From the NCBI RefSeq assembly GCF_024435355.1, contig NZ_JAMJWG010000012.1, positions 248,001 to 312,000 of the forward strand: DNA of 64,000 nt, written 5' to 3'. The translations under genes were made by a program, and so were the position numbers. This stretch comes from Streptomyces odontomachi (GTDB lineage: Bacteria > Actinomycetota > Actinomycetes > Streptomycetales > Streptomycetaceae). Positions within the stretch are counted from its first letter, which is position 1. Every line of letters begins with the position of its first letter. Below are positions 24,384-32,702 of the stretch, one piece after another. The notes below the pieces were generated by a model. That model searched no databases. It saw only the letters and a program-made list of their open reading frames with translations, and was not told the DNA's origin.

Positions 24384-25282
24384 CAGGATGCCTTCGCTGT
24401 CATGAGGCCGGGCTGGTCGTGGTGTTCGGTCGCGTAGACCGCGAGTTGCTGGAGGGTGACGCCTTCCAGGTGCAGGTGCAGGTGGCGGGCGAGTTCCCGG
24501 TCGCGTTCGTCGAGCCGGCCGACCATCACCGCCCTGGTCTGCGTGCCCAGCGTGCGCCGGCTCAGGATCGTGCGCTCGGCGGCGAACCGGTCCACGCCCT
24601 CGGCAGGACCGGTGACGGTCGTGGCGGTGCCGCGCAGGTCGTCGGTCTGCTCGTCCAGGACCAGCCGGCCGTGGTCGAGGACCAGGACGCGGTCGAGGAG
24701 TTCGGCGGCCTCGTCGATGAGGTGGGTCGAGAGCACGATGCACCGCGGGTGAGCGGTGTAGTCGGCCAGCAACTGGTCGTAGAAGAGCGTGCGGGCGACC
24801 GCGTCCAGGCCCGCGTACGGCTCGTCGAAGAGGGTGAGCTCGGCCCGTGCGGCCAGTCCGATGATGATGCCGAGCGCGGTCCGCATGCCGCGCGACAGCT
24901 TCTTGACCGGCCGGGCGGGCGGCAGTTCGTACGCGTCCAGCAGCGTGCCGGCCAGGTCGGCGTCCCAGTTCGGGTACATCAGCGACGCCGCCGCGATCGC
25001 ATGCCGAACTCGCAGGTCAGGATAGGTCTGGTCCTCCCGCACCAGGATCATCCGACGCAGCACCGCATCGTTCTCCAACGGCCCGGTCCCGAACACGTGC
25101 ACCCGCCCGGCGGTGGCGAACTCCTGGCCGGCCAGGATGCGCAGCAGTGTGGTCTTCCCCGCGCCGTTACGGCCGAGCAGTCCGGTGATGGACGGCGTGC
25201 CGACGTCGAAGGTGACGTCGGTGAGCGCCTGGTGGTCGCGGTAGCTGCGGCCCAGTCCGGACACCGAGATCGCGGGGGTCAT
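24383..25282 (-). CDS. ABC transporter ATP-binding protein
   Basis: A 299-residue single ABC domain. Walker A GRNGAGKTTLL (about 37-47), signature LSRGM rather than LSGGQ, Walker B ELTLFDEPYAGLD, and the H-loop STHLIDEA. After residue 215 comes an accessory C-terminal domain of about 80 residues. The start overlaps the GntR stop by four bases (ATGA), and the stop overlaps the membrane protein start. It powers an exporter or bacitracin/YtrB-like transporter of unknown substrate. Confidence 0.92.
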   Translation of the reverse strand: MTPAISVSGLGRSYRDHQALTDVTFDVGTPSITGLLGRNGAGKTTLLRILAGQEFATAGRVHVFGTGPLENDAVLRRMILVREDQTYPDLRVRHAIAAASLMYPNWDADLAGTLLDAYELPPARPVKKLSRGMRTALGIIIGLAARAELTLFDEPYAGLDAVARTLFYDQLLADYTAHPRCIVLSTHLIDEAAELLDRVLVLDHGRLVLDEQTDDLRGTATTVTGPAEGVDRFAAERTILSRRTLGTQTRAVMVGRLDERDRELARHLHLHLEGVTLQQLAVYATEHHDQPGLMTAKAS

Positions 25283-25671
25283 CCCTTGCCTCCCGTCGTG
25301 ACCTCGGCCGAGGTCAGCTCCGCACGCACGAGGTCGAGCAGTTCGTCCTGCTCGATCCCGAGCCGTGCCGCCTCGATCACCAGGGGTCGTACATAGCGGT
25401 CGGCGAAGCGCCGCCGCCGGGCGCCCACCAGTTGCTCCCGCGCCCCCTTCGCGACGAACATGCCGACGCCGCGCCGCTTCTCCACCAGTCCCTCCTCCGA
25501 GAGCACGGTGAGACTGCGGGCCGCCGTGGCCGGATTGACCCGGTAGAACGCGGCGAGTTCATTGCTGGACGCGACTCGTTCTCCCTCGCCCACCGTGCCG
25601 TCGGCGATCTGGTTCGCCAACTCGGCGGCGATCTGGGCGAAGATCGGCCCGCCGTCATCGAGGAGTGACAT
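25279..25671 (-). CDS. GntR-family (YtrA subfamily) regulator
   Basis: A 130-residue protein of the short YtrA type: a winged helix-turn-helix (about 8-75, GPIFAQIAAELANQI, SSNELAAFYRVNPATAARSL, EGLVEKRRGVGMFV) and a short C-terminal helical dimerisation segment. GGAGGC precedes two consecutive ATGs; the second (25671) has the better spacing. It is first in a three-gene operon and coupled by a four-base overlap to the ATPase. A 40-bp inverted repeat 13 bases upstream is a probable autoregulatory operator. Confidence 0.9.
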   Translation of the reverse strand: MSLLDDGGPIFAQIAAELANQIADGTVGEGERVASSNELAAFYRVNPATAARSLTVLSEEGLVEKRRGVGMFVAKGAREQLVGARRRRFADRYVRPLVIEAARLGIEQDELLDLVRAELTSAEVTTGGKG

Positions 25672-25683
25672 CATGCCTCCATT

Positions 25684-25723
25684 GCTCAACTGGTTCCCCA
25701 CCGTACTAGGGAACCAGTAGAGC
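25684..25723. promoter_or_regulatory. Operator-like inverted repeat upstream of the YtrA-type operon
   Basis: Arms GCTCAACTGGTTCCC (25684-25698) and GGGAACCAGTAGAGC (25709-25723) are inverse complements with one mismatch around a 10-bp centre. YtrA-type regulators bind such long palindromes at their own promoters. The site is 13 bp upstream of the start codon, so it should overlap the promoter or leader. Confidence 0.7.
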
Positions 25724-25742
25724 AAGCAAGGAGACCGGTCTT

Positions 25743-25944
25743 GGCGGTGACGGTGGCGGTGGCGGTGGCGGTGGCGGTGATGGTGATGGTGATGGTGCTT
25801 TGTCAGGTGGCCTCGGTTACGTGGTCTCGGTGCGCGGTCTCGGTGCGCGGTCAGGGTGTGCGGTCAGGGTGTGCGGTCACGGTTGCGCGGTCACGGTTGC
25901 GCGGTCTCAGTCAGGCCGTCTCAGTCAGGCCGTCTCGGTCAGGT
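25743..25944. repeat. Degenerate tandem short repeats
   Basis: Bases 25743-25797 are (GGCGGT)n grading into (GGTGAT)n. From 25826 to 25944 there are loose repeats of GTGCGGTCAGG, GTTGCGCGGTCAC and CTCAGTCAGGCCGT. They fill the gap between the YtrA operon and the end of the GH38-like gene. No gene is supported here. Confidence 0.7.
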
Positions 25945-28848
25945 GGTCTTGCCGTTGCATCCGCCCGCGTCCTCGACCCGTCTGAGCAGCACGTCCGTCA
26001 CCCCGTAGGGGTCGATGCGGACCGCGAGCGGGGCACGGTCGCGGGCGAGGATCGCGTCCGTCGGTCGTGCCGCGTTCCGGGGCAACGCACCCATCGCTTC
26101 GAGGCCGAGGCCCGAGCCGACGCCGGCGACCTCGACCGCGGACGGGCCGGACCAGGTGAGGTCCACTGCCAGGGGGCGGGGGCGGACGGACCGCAGCCGT
26201 ACCCGGACCGCACCGTCTGCCCCGTCCGTGCCCGTGTCCGTGTTCGTGTTCGTGTTCGTGTCCGTGCCGGTGGCGACGGGGCGCAGGTCCACCAGGACGT
26301 CGTCGGGGTGCGACACCACGAGCGACGCGGCGCCGTCGTCCGGCAGGGGACCGGCGTACTGGCGGGCGGTCAGGTCGAAGAGGACGTCGTCGCCGAGCAG
26401 GCGGACGGCCGCGGGGTCGACGGGGGCGCCGGTCGGGATCAGCCGGTAGCGGTAGGTGTCGACGCCGTGTTGCTGGCGGCGGAAGTTGGTGAAGTGCAGG
26501 TTGTTGGCGATCCAGGAGTTGAGGTGCCCTGCGGGGGCGTCGAGGGTGCGCGCCCAGCGGCCGGTCTGGAAGCCGCCGAGCTGCACCAGCGGCGCGTCCC
26601 AGGTCGCCCAGAGGACACCGGCGGGCGCGCCGTCGGGCGCGCTGCCGTGCACGGCAGCGGCGTGCTGGATGGAGTACCAGTCCTTGCTGGTGTCGGGCAG
26701 TTGCTCGTGCTCGGCCGTGAAGACCGCGCCCGCGGTCTCCAGCAGGAAACGCGGGTCGGCCAGCGCGAACGGGAAGGCGATGAACACCGATTCGGGGGTC
26801 AGGGCCTCGTCCTTGCCGACGGTCACGCTGATGTCGATGCAGTCGAGATCGTGGTAGAGGCGCAGGGTGGACTCGACGGCGAGGGTGGGGGCGTGGCTGG
26901 TCCAGGTGAGGGCCACGTGGTCGCGGGCCTCGGTGATGGCGGGCCGCTCCCGGCCGGTCGCGGCCGAGCGGACGAACTCCGGGCCCGGGTCCTCGGGCCG
27001 GAACCGGACCGGCTCACCGTGGACGAACGGGTGCGTCGAACCGGGGGCCACGTCCTCGTGGACCACCGCTGCGAGCCCGTGCCCGGCTTGCCGGTCCACC
27101 AGCTGGCGACCGGTGCGGCGGTCGACGAGCGAGACGACGCCGCCGCGCGCCGGGTCCACCACGGCCTCGTACCGTTCGGTGGCGATCCGTTCGCCGGTGC
27201 CGGCCGGCCGCGGCGCCTGTGGCGCGTCGATGCGGACGAAGCCGAACGGCGGCACGTCACGGGCCACCACGGTGCGCTGGTGCAGCTGGTCGACCTCGAC
27301 CGTGACGGGCGCGGTGCGGGTGCGTGCCGTGGGGTTGTGGACGACGACGGGGTCACCGGCGCGCACCGGCACGGCGCTACCCCCGGGGAGCGGACGACCG
27401 AGCGCATCCCGCACCGGCCCGCGCTCCGGCGCCGACCCCGATTCCGGCGCCGACCCCGATTCCGACTCCGGTGCCGGCACCGGCACCGGCACCGGCACCG
27501 CGGTCGCGCCCGGTCCCGACGCCATCAGCCGGAACAGGCCCTCTATGGCGAGGTCGCGGCCCAGGTCCAGAGCCGTGTACGCCATCGCCGACTTCGCGTT
27601 CCACGAGGAACGGGTGAGCTGGGAGTGCGGCTTGGAGAAGGACTCCCACGCACCCCAGGTGTGCTCGCCGAACAGCAGCAACTGCTCGTCCACGGCCGCC
27701 AGGTCGGCGCGGATCTCCTGCGCGGTGCGGGAGCGCACCGGGCCGCGGCGGTAGCCGATGACCTCCGCGTGGTCGACGTCGCCCGCGCCGCGCAGGGCGG
27801 CCAGGCTCAGCGTGGTGCCCGCGGTGAGCGCATGGGTGCGGGCGGCCCGGTGGACGGCGAGTTCCTGCGCGGTGGAGCCGTGGCCGTGCGACCACCAGTC
27901 GGCCCACTCCCCCGACAGCTCCGGCAGCGCGCCCGGTCCCGCCGCCCGGGCCCGGGCCTGGAGGAGGTCCAGGGCGGAGTCGACGGTGACGGTGCGCATC
28001 GGCAGCTCGGGGTGCCTGTCGTTCCAGGCCCGCACGGCGTGCAGGAAGGTGGCCGTCGGCCAGCGGTTGTCGTTGGCGGCGTGCACGACGGAGACGTCGA
28101 AGGGGTAGTCGTCGCGGGCTTCGAGGCCGGCGACGAAGCGTGCCACCTCGGGTTCGAACAACCCCATGTCGCCGTCGATGAAGCCCCAGGACTCACCGAA
28201 GCCGTAGTGCGTGCTCAGCCAGACGAAGACTCCCCTGTCCCCGTCGGCGCCGCCCGCGGAGCCATCGGATCCATCGGAGCCATCGGTGCCGCCGGTGTCT
28301 CCGGCGCCGCCGGCATCGTCGCCCGGTGGCAGCCAGCGGAAGGCGCTCGGCTGGGCCAGTGGGGGCCGGCCGTGGTCGGGGTTGAGCGCCATCACCAGCC
28401 GGTCGATGCCGCGCCGGCGCATGGCCTCGACGGCGCCCCAGGCGATGCCGTTGACGTCGCCGTGCTGCTCGGTGCGGACCGTGAGGCCGAGCGCGCGCAG
28501 CCGGTCGACCAGCTCGTACCCGGTGTCCAGCTCCTGGCTGCCGGGCAGCTGGGTCATGTTGAGGTAGCCACCGGTGACGCTCACGAGGTCGGCGGCGGCC
28601 AGGTCACGCAGCCGGGCCAGGTCGCGCGGCGTGGCGGTGGCGACGAAGTCGAGCACGGGCCGGGCCACTTCGAACGTCCAGCGGAAGCGCGTCTCCTCGG
28701 GCCCGGGGCCGGAGGCGGACTCCTCGCACAGGTCGAGCACGCGGCCGACGATCCGCCGGTGCATGGGGCCGACGATGCGGGGGCTGTTGGTGTAGCCGAC
28801 GTCGTGGTGGGTGTGGGACAGGACGAGGATTTCGCGGATGCTGCTCAC
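25939..28848 (-). CDS. GH38-like glycoside hydrolase (large, divergent)
   Basis: A 969-residue protein from GTG 28848 (GGAG upstream). The N-terminus LSHTHHDVGYT (10-20) is the metal-binding strand motif of GH38-type enzymes, and RTEQHGDVNGIAWG, VSVVHAANDNRW, and LLFGEHTWGAWESFSKP fit the following barrel and helical regions. The C-terminal half is beta-rich, as in mannosidases. No signal peptide is evident, implying cytoplasmic action on imported oligosaccharide. Three low-complexity inserts interrupt it: a Gly/Asp/Ser run near residues 175-205, a Val/Pro then Ser/Glu/Pro run near 450-475, and an Asn/Thr/Asp run near 865-875, each encoded by short tandem DNA repeats. It is divergent from the GH38 alpha-mannosidase, with a shared operator-like site between them. 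Substrate is inferred. Confidence 0.75.
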   Translation of the reverse strand: MSSIREILVLSHTHHDVGYTNSPRIVGPMHRRIVGRVLDLCEESASGPGPEETRFRWTFEVARPVLDFVATATPRDLARLRDLAAADLVSVTGGYLNMTQLPGSQELDTGYELVDRLRALGLTVRTEQHGDVNGIAWGAVEAMRRRGIDRLVMALNPDHGRPPLAQPSAFRWLPPGDDAGGAGDTGGTDGSDGSDGSAGGADGDRGVFVWLSTHYGFGESWGFIDGDMGLFEPEVARFVAGLEARDDYPFDVSVVHAANDNRWPTATFLHAVRAWNDRHPELPMRTVTVDSALDLLQARARAAGPGALPELSGEWADWWSHGHGSTAQELAVHRAARTHALTAGTTLSLAALRGAGDVDHAEVIGYRRGPVRSRTAQEIRADLAAVDEQLLLFGEHTWGAWESFSKPHSQLTRSSWNAKSAMAYTALDLGRDLAIEGLFRLMASGPGATAVPVPVPVPAPESESGSAPESGSAPERGPVRDALGRPLPGGSAVPVRAGDPVVVHNPTARTRTAPVTVEVDQLHQRTVVARDVPPFGFVRIDAPQAPRPAGTGERIATERYEAVVDPARGGVVSLVDRRTGRQLVDRQAGHGLAAVVHEDVAPGSTHPFVHGEPVRFRPEDPGPEFVRSAATGRERPAITEARDHVALTWTSHAPTLAVESTLRLYHDLDCIDISVTVGKDEALTPESVFIAFPFALADPRFLLETAGAVFTAEHEQLPDTSKDWYSIQHAAAVHGSAPDGAPAGVLWATWDAPLVQLGGFQTGRWARTLDAPAGHLNSWIANNLHFTNFRRQQHGVDTYRYRLIPTGAPVDPAAVRLLGDDVLFDLTARQYAGPLPDDGAASLVVSHPDDVLVDLRPVATGTDTNTNTNTDTGTDGADGAVRVRLRSVRPRPLAVDLTWSGPSAVEVAGVGSGLGLEAMGALPRNAARPTDAILARDRAPLAVRIDPYGVTDVLLRRVEDAGGCNGKTT

Positions 28849-28982
28849 GCGTGCGCTCCGGTGTCGGGAACCGCCGGGGGCGGCGGCCTGGGGTTTCCGG
28901 GAGTGAGGTGCCGTGCCTGGACTGGGCTTGACTGGGCTGGGCGGTGACAGGGCGAAGACTTGAAGGCTGACGCGACCCGCTG

Positions 28983-28996
28983 TGGTATCGATCCCA
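28983..28996. promoter_or_regulatory. Operator-like near-palindrome TGGTATCGATCCCA in the divergent mannosidase promoter region
   Basis: With the preceding TG it reads TGTGGTATCGATCCCA. A near-identical TGTGGCATCGATCCCA occurs in the minus strand 45 bp before the sugar permease operon. Central ATCGAT with TGG/CCA ends is typical of LacI-family operators. The 395-bp gap 28849-29243 also has a TTGACA at 29083-29088 on the plus strand. No gene is present in the gap. Confidence 0.6.
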
Positions 28997-29243
28997 GATC
29001 GGGACCCTACGAATCCGTACCGACGGGGTCAAGGGTCAGCGCGGCACTGCCCCCGGACCACATCGAAACCGCGCGCACACGGTTGACACCGGCACATCGC
29101 CCGACCACCATGAGCCGGGCCTGGGAACGATCTCACAGGCAGCCGCCAGAGCCGACCGGCCCCACGCCTCCGCTCCCAGCTCCCACCACCGCCACGCCCA
29201 CCCACCCACCCCACTCACCCGGGGACAGCACGGGGACGACGCC

Positions 29244-32200
29244 ATGCTCATCGACGTTGATCAGGTACACCGGCGGCTGGCGCGCGCCCGGCGCGGGTAT
29301 CTCGCCGAGGCGATGTATCCGCTGGCGGTGCCGCTGGCGGTGGCCCGGTGGGATGTGCCGGGCGAACCGGTGCCGGTCGGCGAGGCGTTGGCCGCGCGGT
29401 ACGAGCCGGCGGCGGTCGGGGACACCTGGGGGCCGGCATGGCGCACCTCCTGGTTCCGTTTCACCGGCACGGTGCCGGCCGCGTTCGCCGGGCAGCGTGT
29501 GGAGGCCCGGGTCGACCTCGGCTTCACCGGGGGCGGTCCCGGCTTCCAGGCCGAGGGGCTGGCGTACCGTCCGGACGGTTCCGTGATCAAGGCGGTGCAG
29601 CCGCGCACCGCGTACGTCCCGGTCTCCCCTTCGGCCTCCGGCGCCGACGAGCCCGTCGAGTTCTACGTGGAGGCCGCGGGCAATCCGAACATCGACCGGC
29701 ACCCGGGTACCGGCGGGGGCCTCGGCCCGTTGGACCGTCCGCTGTACACCCTCGCCCGCGCCGAGCTGGCCGTCTTCGACCCCGAGGGGTACGCGCTCAC
29801 GCTCGATCTCGACGTGCTCGACGAGTTGATGGTGGAGCTGCCCGGCACCGACGCGCGTCGCTTCGAGATCGCCGCCGCCGTCAGCGGCGCCCTCGACCTG
29901 CTGGACCGGCACTCGGTCAGGGCACGCGCCGCCGAGGCACGGGCCCGGCTCGCCCCGGCCCTGCGGGTCCCGGCCCGGGCGAGCGCGCACCGCGCCGACG
30001 CGGTGGGCTCCGCCCATATCGACACCGCCTGGCTGTGGCCGATCCGGGAGACCGTCCGCAAGGCGGCGCGCACCGTCGCCAACCTCGCCGACCTGGCCGA
30101 ACACCATCCCGATCTGGTCTTCGCGATGCCGCAGATGCAGCAGATGGACTGGCTCAAGCGGCACCGCCCCGAGGTGTTCGCCCGCCTGCGCCAGCTGGTC
30201 GCCGACGGCGTCGTGGTGCCGGTGGGCGGCATGTGGGTGGAGGCGGACGGCAATCTGCCCGGCGGGGAGAGCTGGGCGCGGCAGTTCTACTACGGCAGGA
30301 CGTTCTGCCGTGCGGAGTTCGGCCGTGAGGTGACGGTGGGCTGGCTCCCGGACTCGTTCGGCTTCAGCGCCGCGCTCCCGCAGCTGCACCGGCTGGCCGG
30401 CATCGACTCGTTCATGACGCAGAAGATGTCGTGGAACGAGACGAACACCATGCCGCACCACACCTTCCGCTGGGAGGGCATCGACGGCAGCCGGTTGTTC
30501 ACCCACTTCCACCCCGTCGACACCTGCAACAGCGTGCTGTCCGCACGCGAGCTGCTGCACGGCGCGGCGAACTTCCTGGACAAGGGGCGGGCGAGGCGTT
30601 CCCTGACGACCTTCGGCTACGGCGACGGGGGCGGCGGGCCGACCCGGGAGATGATCGGGCGCGCCCACCGGTTCGCGGACCTGGACGGGGCGCCGCGGGT
30701 CAGGATCACCACGCCCGAGGACTTCGTCTCGCGTGCCCGGGCCGAGGACGAGTGCCCGCCGGTGTGGGTGGGCGAGATGTATCTGGAGCGGCACCGCGGC
30801 ACCTTCACCACGATGGCCGAGCTGAAGCAGGGCAACCGCCGCAACGAGCACCTGCTGCGGGAGGCCGAGCTGTGGGCGGCGACGGCCGCGGTCACCCGCG
30901 GCGCCCCGTACCCGTACGAGGAACTGGACGAGATCTGGCGGCTGCTGCTGCTCTACCAGTTCCACGACATCCTGCCCGGTTCGTCGATCACCTGGGTGCA
31001 CCGGGAGGCGGTCGAGGGCCATGCGCGGCTGACCGCCCGGCTCGAGGCGCTCGTCGACGGCGCACTGCGCACGCTGGTCACCGACCCGGCCGGGCGCACC
31101 CTCTTCAACGCGGCGCCGCACGCCCGCCGCGGGGTGGCGGCGCTGGGTGCGGCGGCGCCCGAGGCGGTTCCGGGCACGGTCGACGTGGCCCGCACGGGCA
31201 CCGGCGGGGTGCTGCTGGACAACGGGATCCTGCGGGTCGAGGTGGCCGCCGACGGGGTGGTGCGCTCGGTGCGTGACCTGGCGGCGGGCCGGGAACTGCT
31301 CGCGCCGGGCGGCGCCGCGGGACTGCTCCAGCTCCACTCCGACCAGCCCAACGACTCCGACGCCTGGGACATCGACTCGTTCACGTACGACATACCGCCG
31401 AGCGACCTGGCCGGGCCCGGCGCGCTGCTGGAGGTCGACGCCTCGAATCCGGCGGCGCCCCGGGTCACGGTCCGCCGCAGGTTCGGGGCGGCGGCGTCCA
31501 CGGCGCCCGTGGGATCCCCGGCGCGCACGGCGCTCACGCGACCCACGGAGCTCACGGGACCCGCAGCGCCAGCCGGACCCGCAGCGCCCGACCGAGCCTC
31601 GGAAGCCGCCCAAACCATCACGTTGCACGCCGGGGCGCGGCAGGTGGACTTCACCACCGAGGTCGACTGGCACGAGCGCGAGCTGCTGATGAAGTCCCGC
31701 TTCGACCTGGACGTGACCGCGCGTGCCGTGCAGGCGGAGGTCGCGTACGGATTCGTCGAGCGACCCACCCACACCAACACCAGCTGGCAGCGCGCGCACT
31801 TCGAGGCGTACTGCCACCGCTTCGTCAGGATCGCCGAGCCCGGCCACGGCGTCGCCCTGCTCAATGCCGGTGTCTACGGCTACGACCTGGCCCGGGACGT
31901 GCGCGCCGACGGGGGCGTCACCACGACGGTCCGCCCGACGCTGCTGCGCGGCACCCGCTTCCCCGATCCCGAGTCCGACCTGGGCCGGCACACCTTCCGT
32001 TACGCCCTGGCGCTCGCCCCCGAGACCGCGGACGCGGTGCGCGACGGTTACCGGATGAACCTGCCGGAGCGGGTGGTGGACGGCACCGCCGAGGTGGCGC
32101 CGCTGGTCAGGGTCGACGGCGACGGGATCGTGATCGGCGCGGTGAAGCTGGCCGGTGACCGCTCCGGCGATGTGATCGTGCGTCTCTACGAGGCGCTGGG

Positions 32201-32471
32201 CGGGCGGGCCACCGGCCGGCTCCACACGTCCTTCCCGCTGGCCGGAGCCGAGGTGGTGGACCTGCTGGAGGACCCGTTGCAGCAACGACCACCGGCGGAC
32301 CGGCGCGCCTTCGACGGAATCGACGCCACCGACGGCGCCTACGGGGCCGATGGCATCGACGGAGCCACCGGAACGGCCGGAACGCCTCTCGCCCTGCGCC
32401 CGTTCCAGATCCTCACCCTGCGCCTGCGCCCGCGGTGCCGACCGGCCGGCCCGGCGCCGCACCACGACTGA
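29244..32471 (+). CDS. Alpha-mannosidase, GH38 family
   Basis: A 1075-residue retaining alpha-mannosidase. An N-terminal beta domain (about 50-200) precedes the catalytic barrel: VGSAHIDTAWLWP (about 254-266) supplies the zinc His and Asp, WLPDSFGFS (about 366-374) the Asp nucleophile, and FHDILPGSSI (about 572) the later zinc His. The C-terminal beta-sandwiches include LLDNGILRVEVAADG and DFTTEVDWHERE. There is no signal peptide, so it should act in the cytoplasm on mannose oligosaccharides. ATG 29244 follows GGGGAC. A Pro/Ala/Thr-rich linker at about 755-785 is low complexity. It is followed after 231 bp by a sugar-binding lipoprotein gene, which supports co-transport and catabolism. Confidence 0.92.
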   Translation: MLIDVDQVHRRLARARRGYLAEAMYPLAVPLAVARWDVPGEPVPVGEALAARYEPAAVGDTWGPAWRTSWFRFTGTVPAAFAGQRVEARVDLGFTGGGPGFQAEGLAYRPDGSVIKAVQPRTAYVPVSPSASGADEPVEFYVEAAGNPNIDRHPGTGGGLGPLDRPLYTLARAELAVFDPEGYALTLDLDVLDELMVELPGTDARRFEIAAAVSGALDLLDRHSVRARAAEARARLAPALRVPARASAHRADAVGSAHIDTAWLWPIRETVRKAARTVANLADLAEHHPDLVFAMPQMQQMDWLKRHRPEVFARLRQLVADGVVVPVGGMWVEADGNLPGGESWARQFYYGRTFCRAEFGREVTVGWLPDSFGFSAALPQLHRLAGIDSFMTQKMSWNETNTMPHHTFRWEGIDGSRLFTHFHPVDTCNSVLSARELLHGAANFLDKGRARRSLTTFGYGDGGGGPTREMIGRAHRFADLDGAPRVRITTPEDFVSRARAEDECPPVWVGEMYLERHRGTFTTMAELKQGNRRNEHLLREAELWAATAAVTRGAPYPYEELDEIWRLLLLYQFHDILPGSSITWVHREAVEGHARLTARLEALVDGALRTLVTDPAGRTLFNAAPHARRGVAALGAAAPEAVPGTVDVARTGTGGVLLDNGILRVEVAADGVVRSVRDLAAGRELLAPGGAAGLLQLHSDQPNDSDAWDIDSFTYDIPPSDLAGPGALLEVDASNPAAPRVTVRRRFGAAASTAPVGSPARTALTRPTELTGPAAPAGPAAPDRASEAAQTITLHAGARQVDFTTEVDWHERELLMKSRFDLDVTARAVQAEVAYGFVERPTHTNTSWQRAHFEAYCHRFVRIAEPGHGVALLNAGVYGYDLARDVRADGGVTTTVRPTLLRGTRFPDPESDLGRHTFRYALALAPETADAVRDGYRMNLPERVVDGTAEVAPLVRVDGDGIVIGAVKLAGDRSGDVIVRLYEALGGRATGRLHTSFPLAGAEVVDLLEDPLQQRPPADRRAFDGIDATDGAYGADGIDGATGTAGTPLALRPFQILTLRLRPRCRPAGPAPHHD

Positions 32472-32567
32472 CCCGTACCCGGCCGCGGCGGCGGCGGCGG
32501 CGATGGGGCACCGCCCGCATGAGAAGGTTCCCACACCGTCGTCGTGGCACCGCCCGCACACCCGCCC

Positions 32568-32655
32568 CAGTCCCTCCCAATCCAGTCCATCTCAGTCCAT
32601 CGCAATCCACTCCATCGCAGTCCAGCCCGGTCCACTCCCATCCACTCCCTCCCTG
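32568..32655. repeat. Degenerate 10-11-bp tandem repeats (CAGTCCATC type)
   Basis: About eight imperfect units such as CAGTCCATCT, CAGTCCATCG, CAATCCACTC and CAGTCCAGCC fill the gap between the alpha-mannosidase and the sugar-binding protein genes. They end about 45 bp before the latter's start codon. Confidence 0.6.
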
Positions 32656-32702
32656 CCCGTCGACAGAGGCGGACGACGTTGTCCAAGCCGAAGGGACCCG
32701 CC

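Noticed and set aside
22464..25671. Antibiotic biosynthesis cluster fragment
   Set aside because: Only a LacI regulator and a GntR/ABC operon are present; no biosynthetic enzymes of PKS, NRPS, terpene or RiPP type occur in the window.
25741..28947. 1068-codon open frame on the plus strand
   Set aside because: It is antisense to the GH38-like gene; the translation is Val/Gly/Asp/Arg-rich without domains, and high-GC genes routinely leave the opposite frame open.
29133..32561. 1142-codon open frame on the minus strand
   Set aside because: Antisense shadow of the GH38 alpha-mannosidase, which has clear catalytic motifs; the shadow has none.
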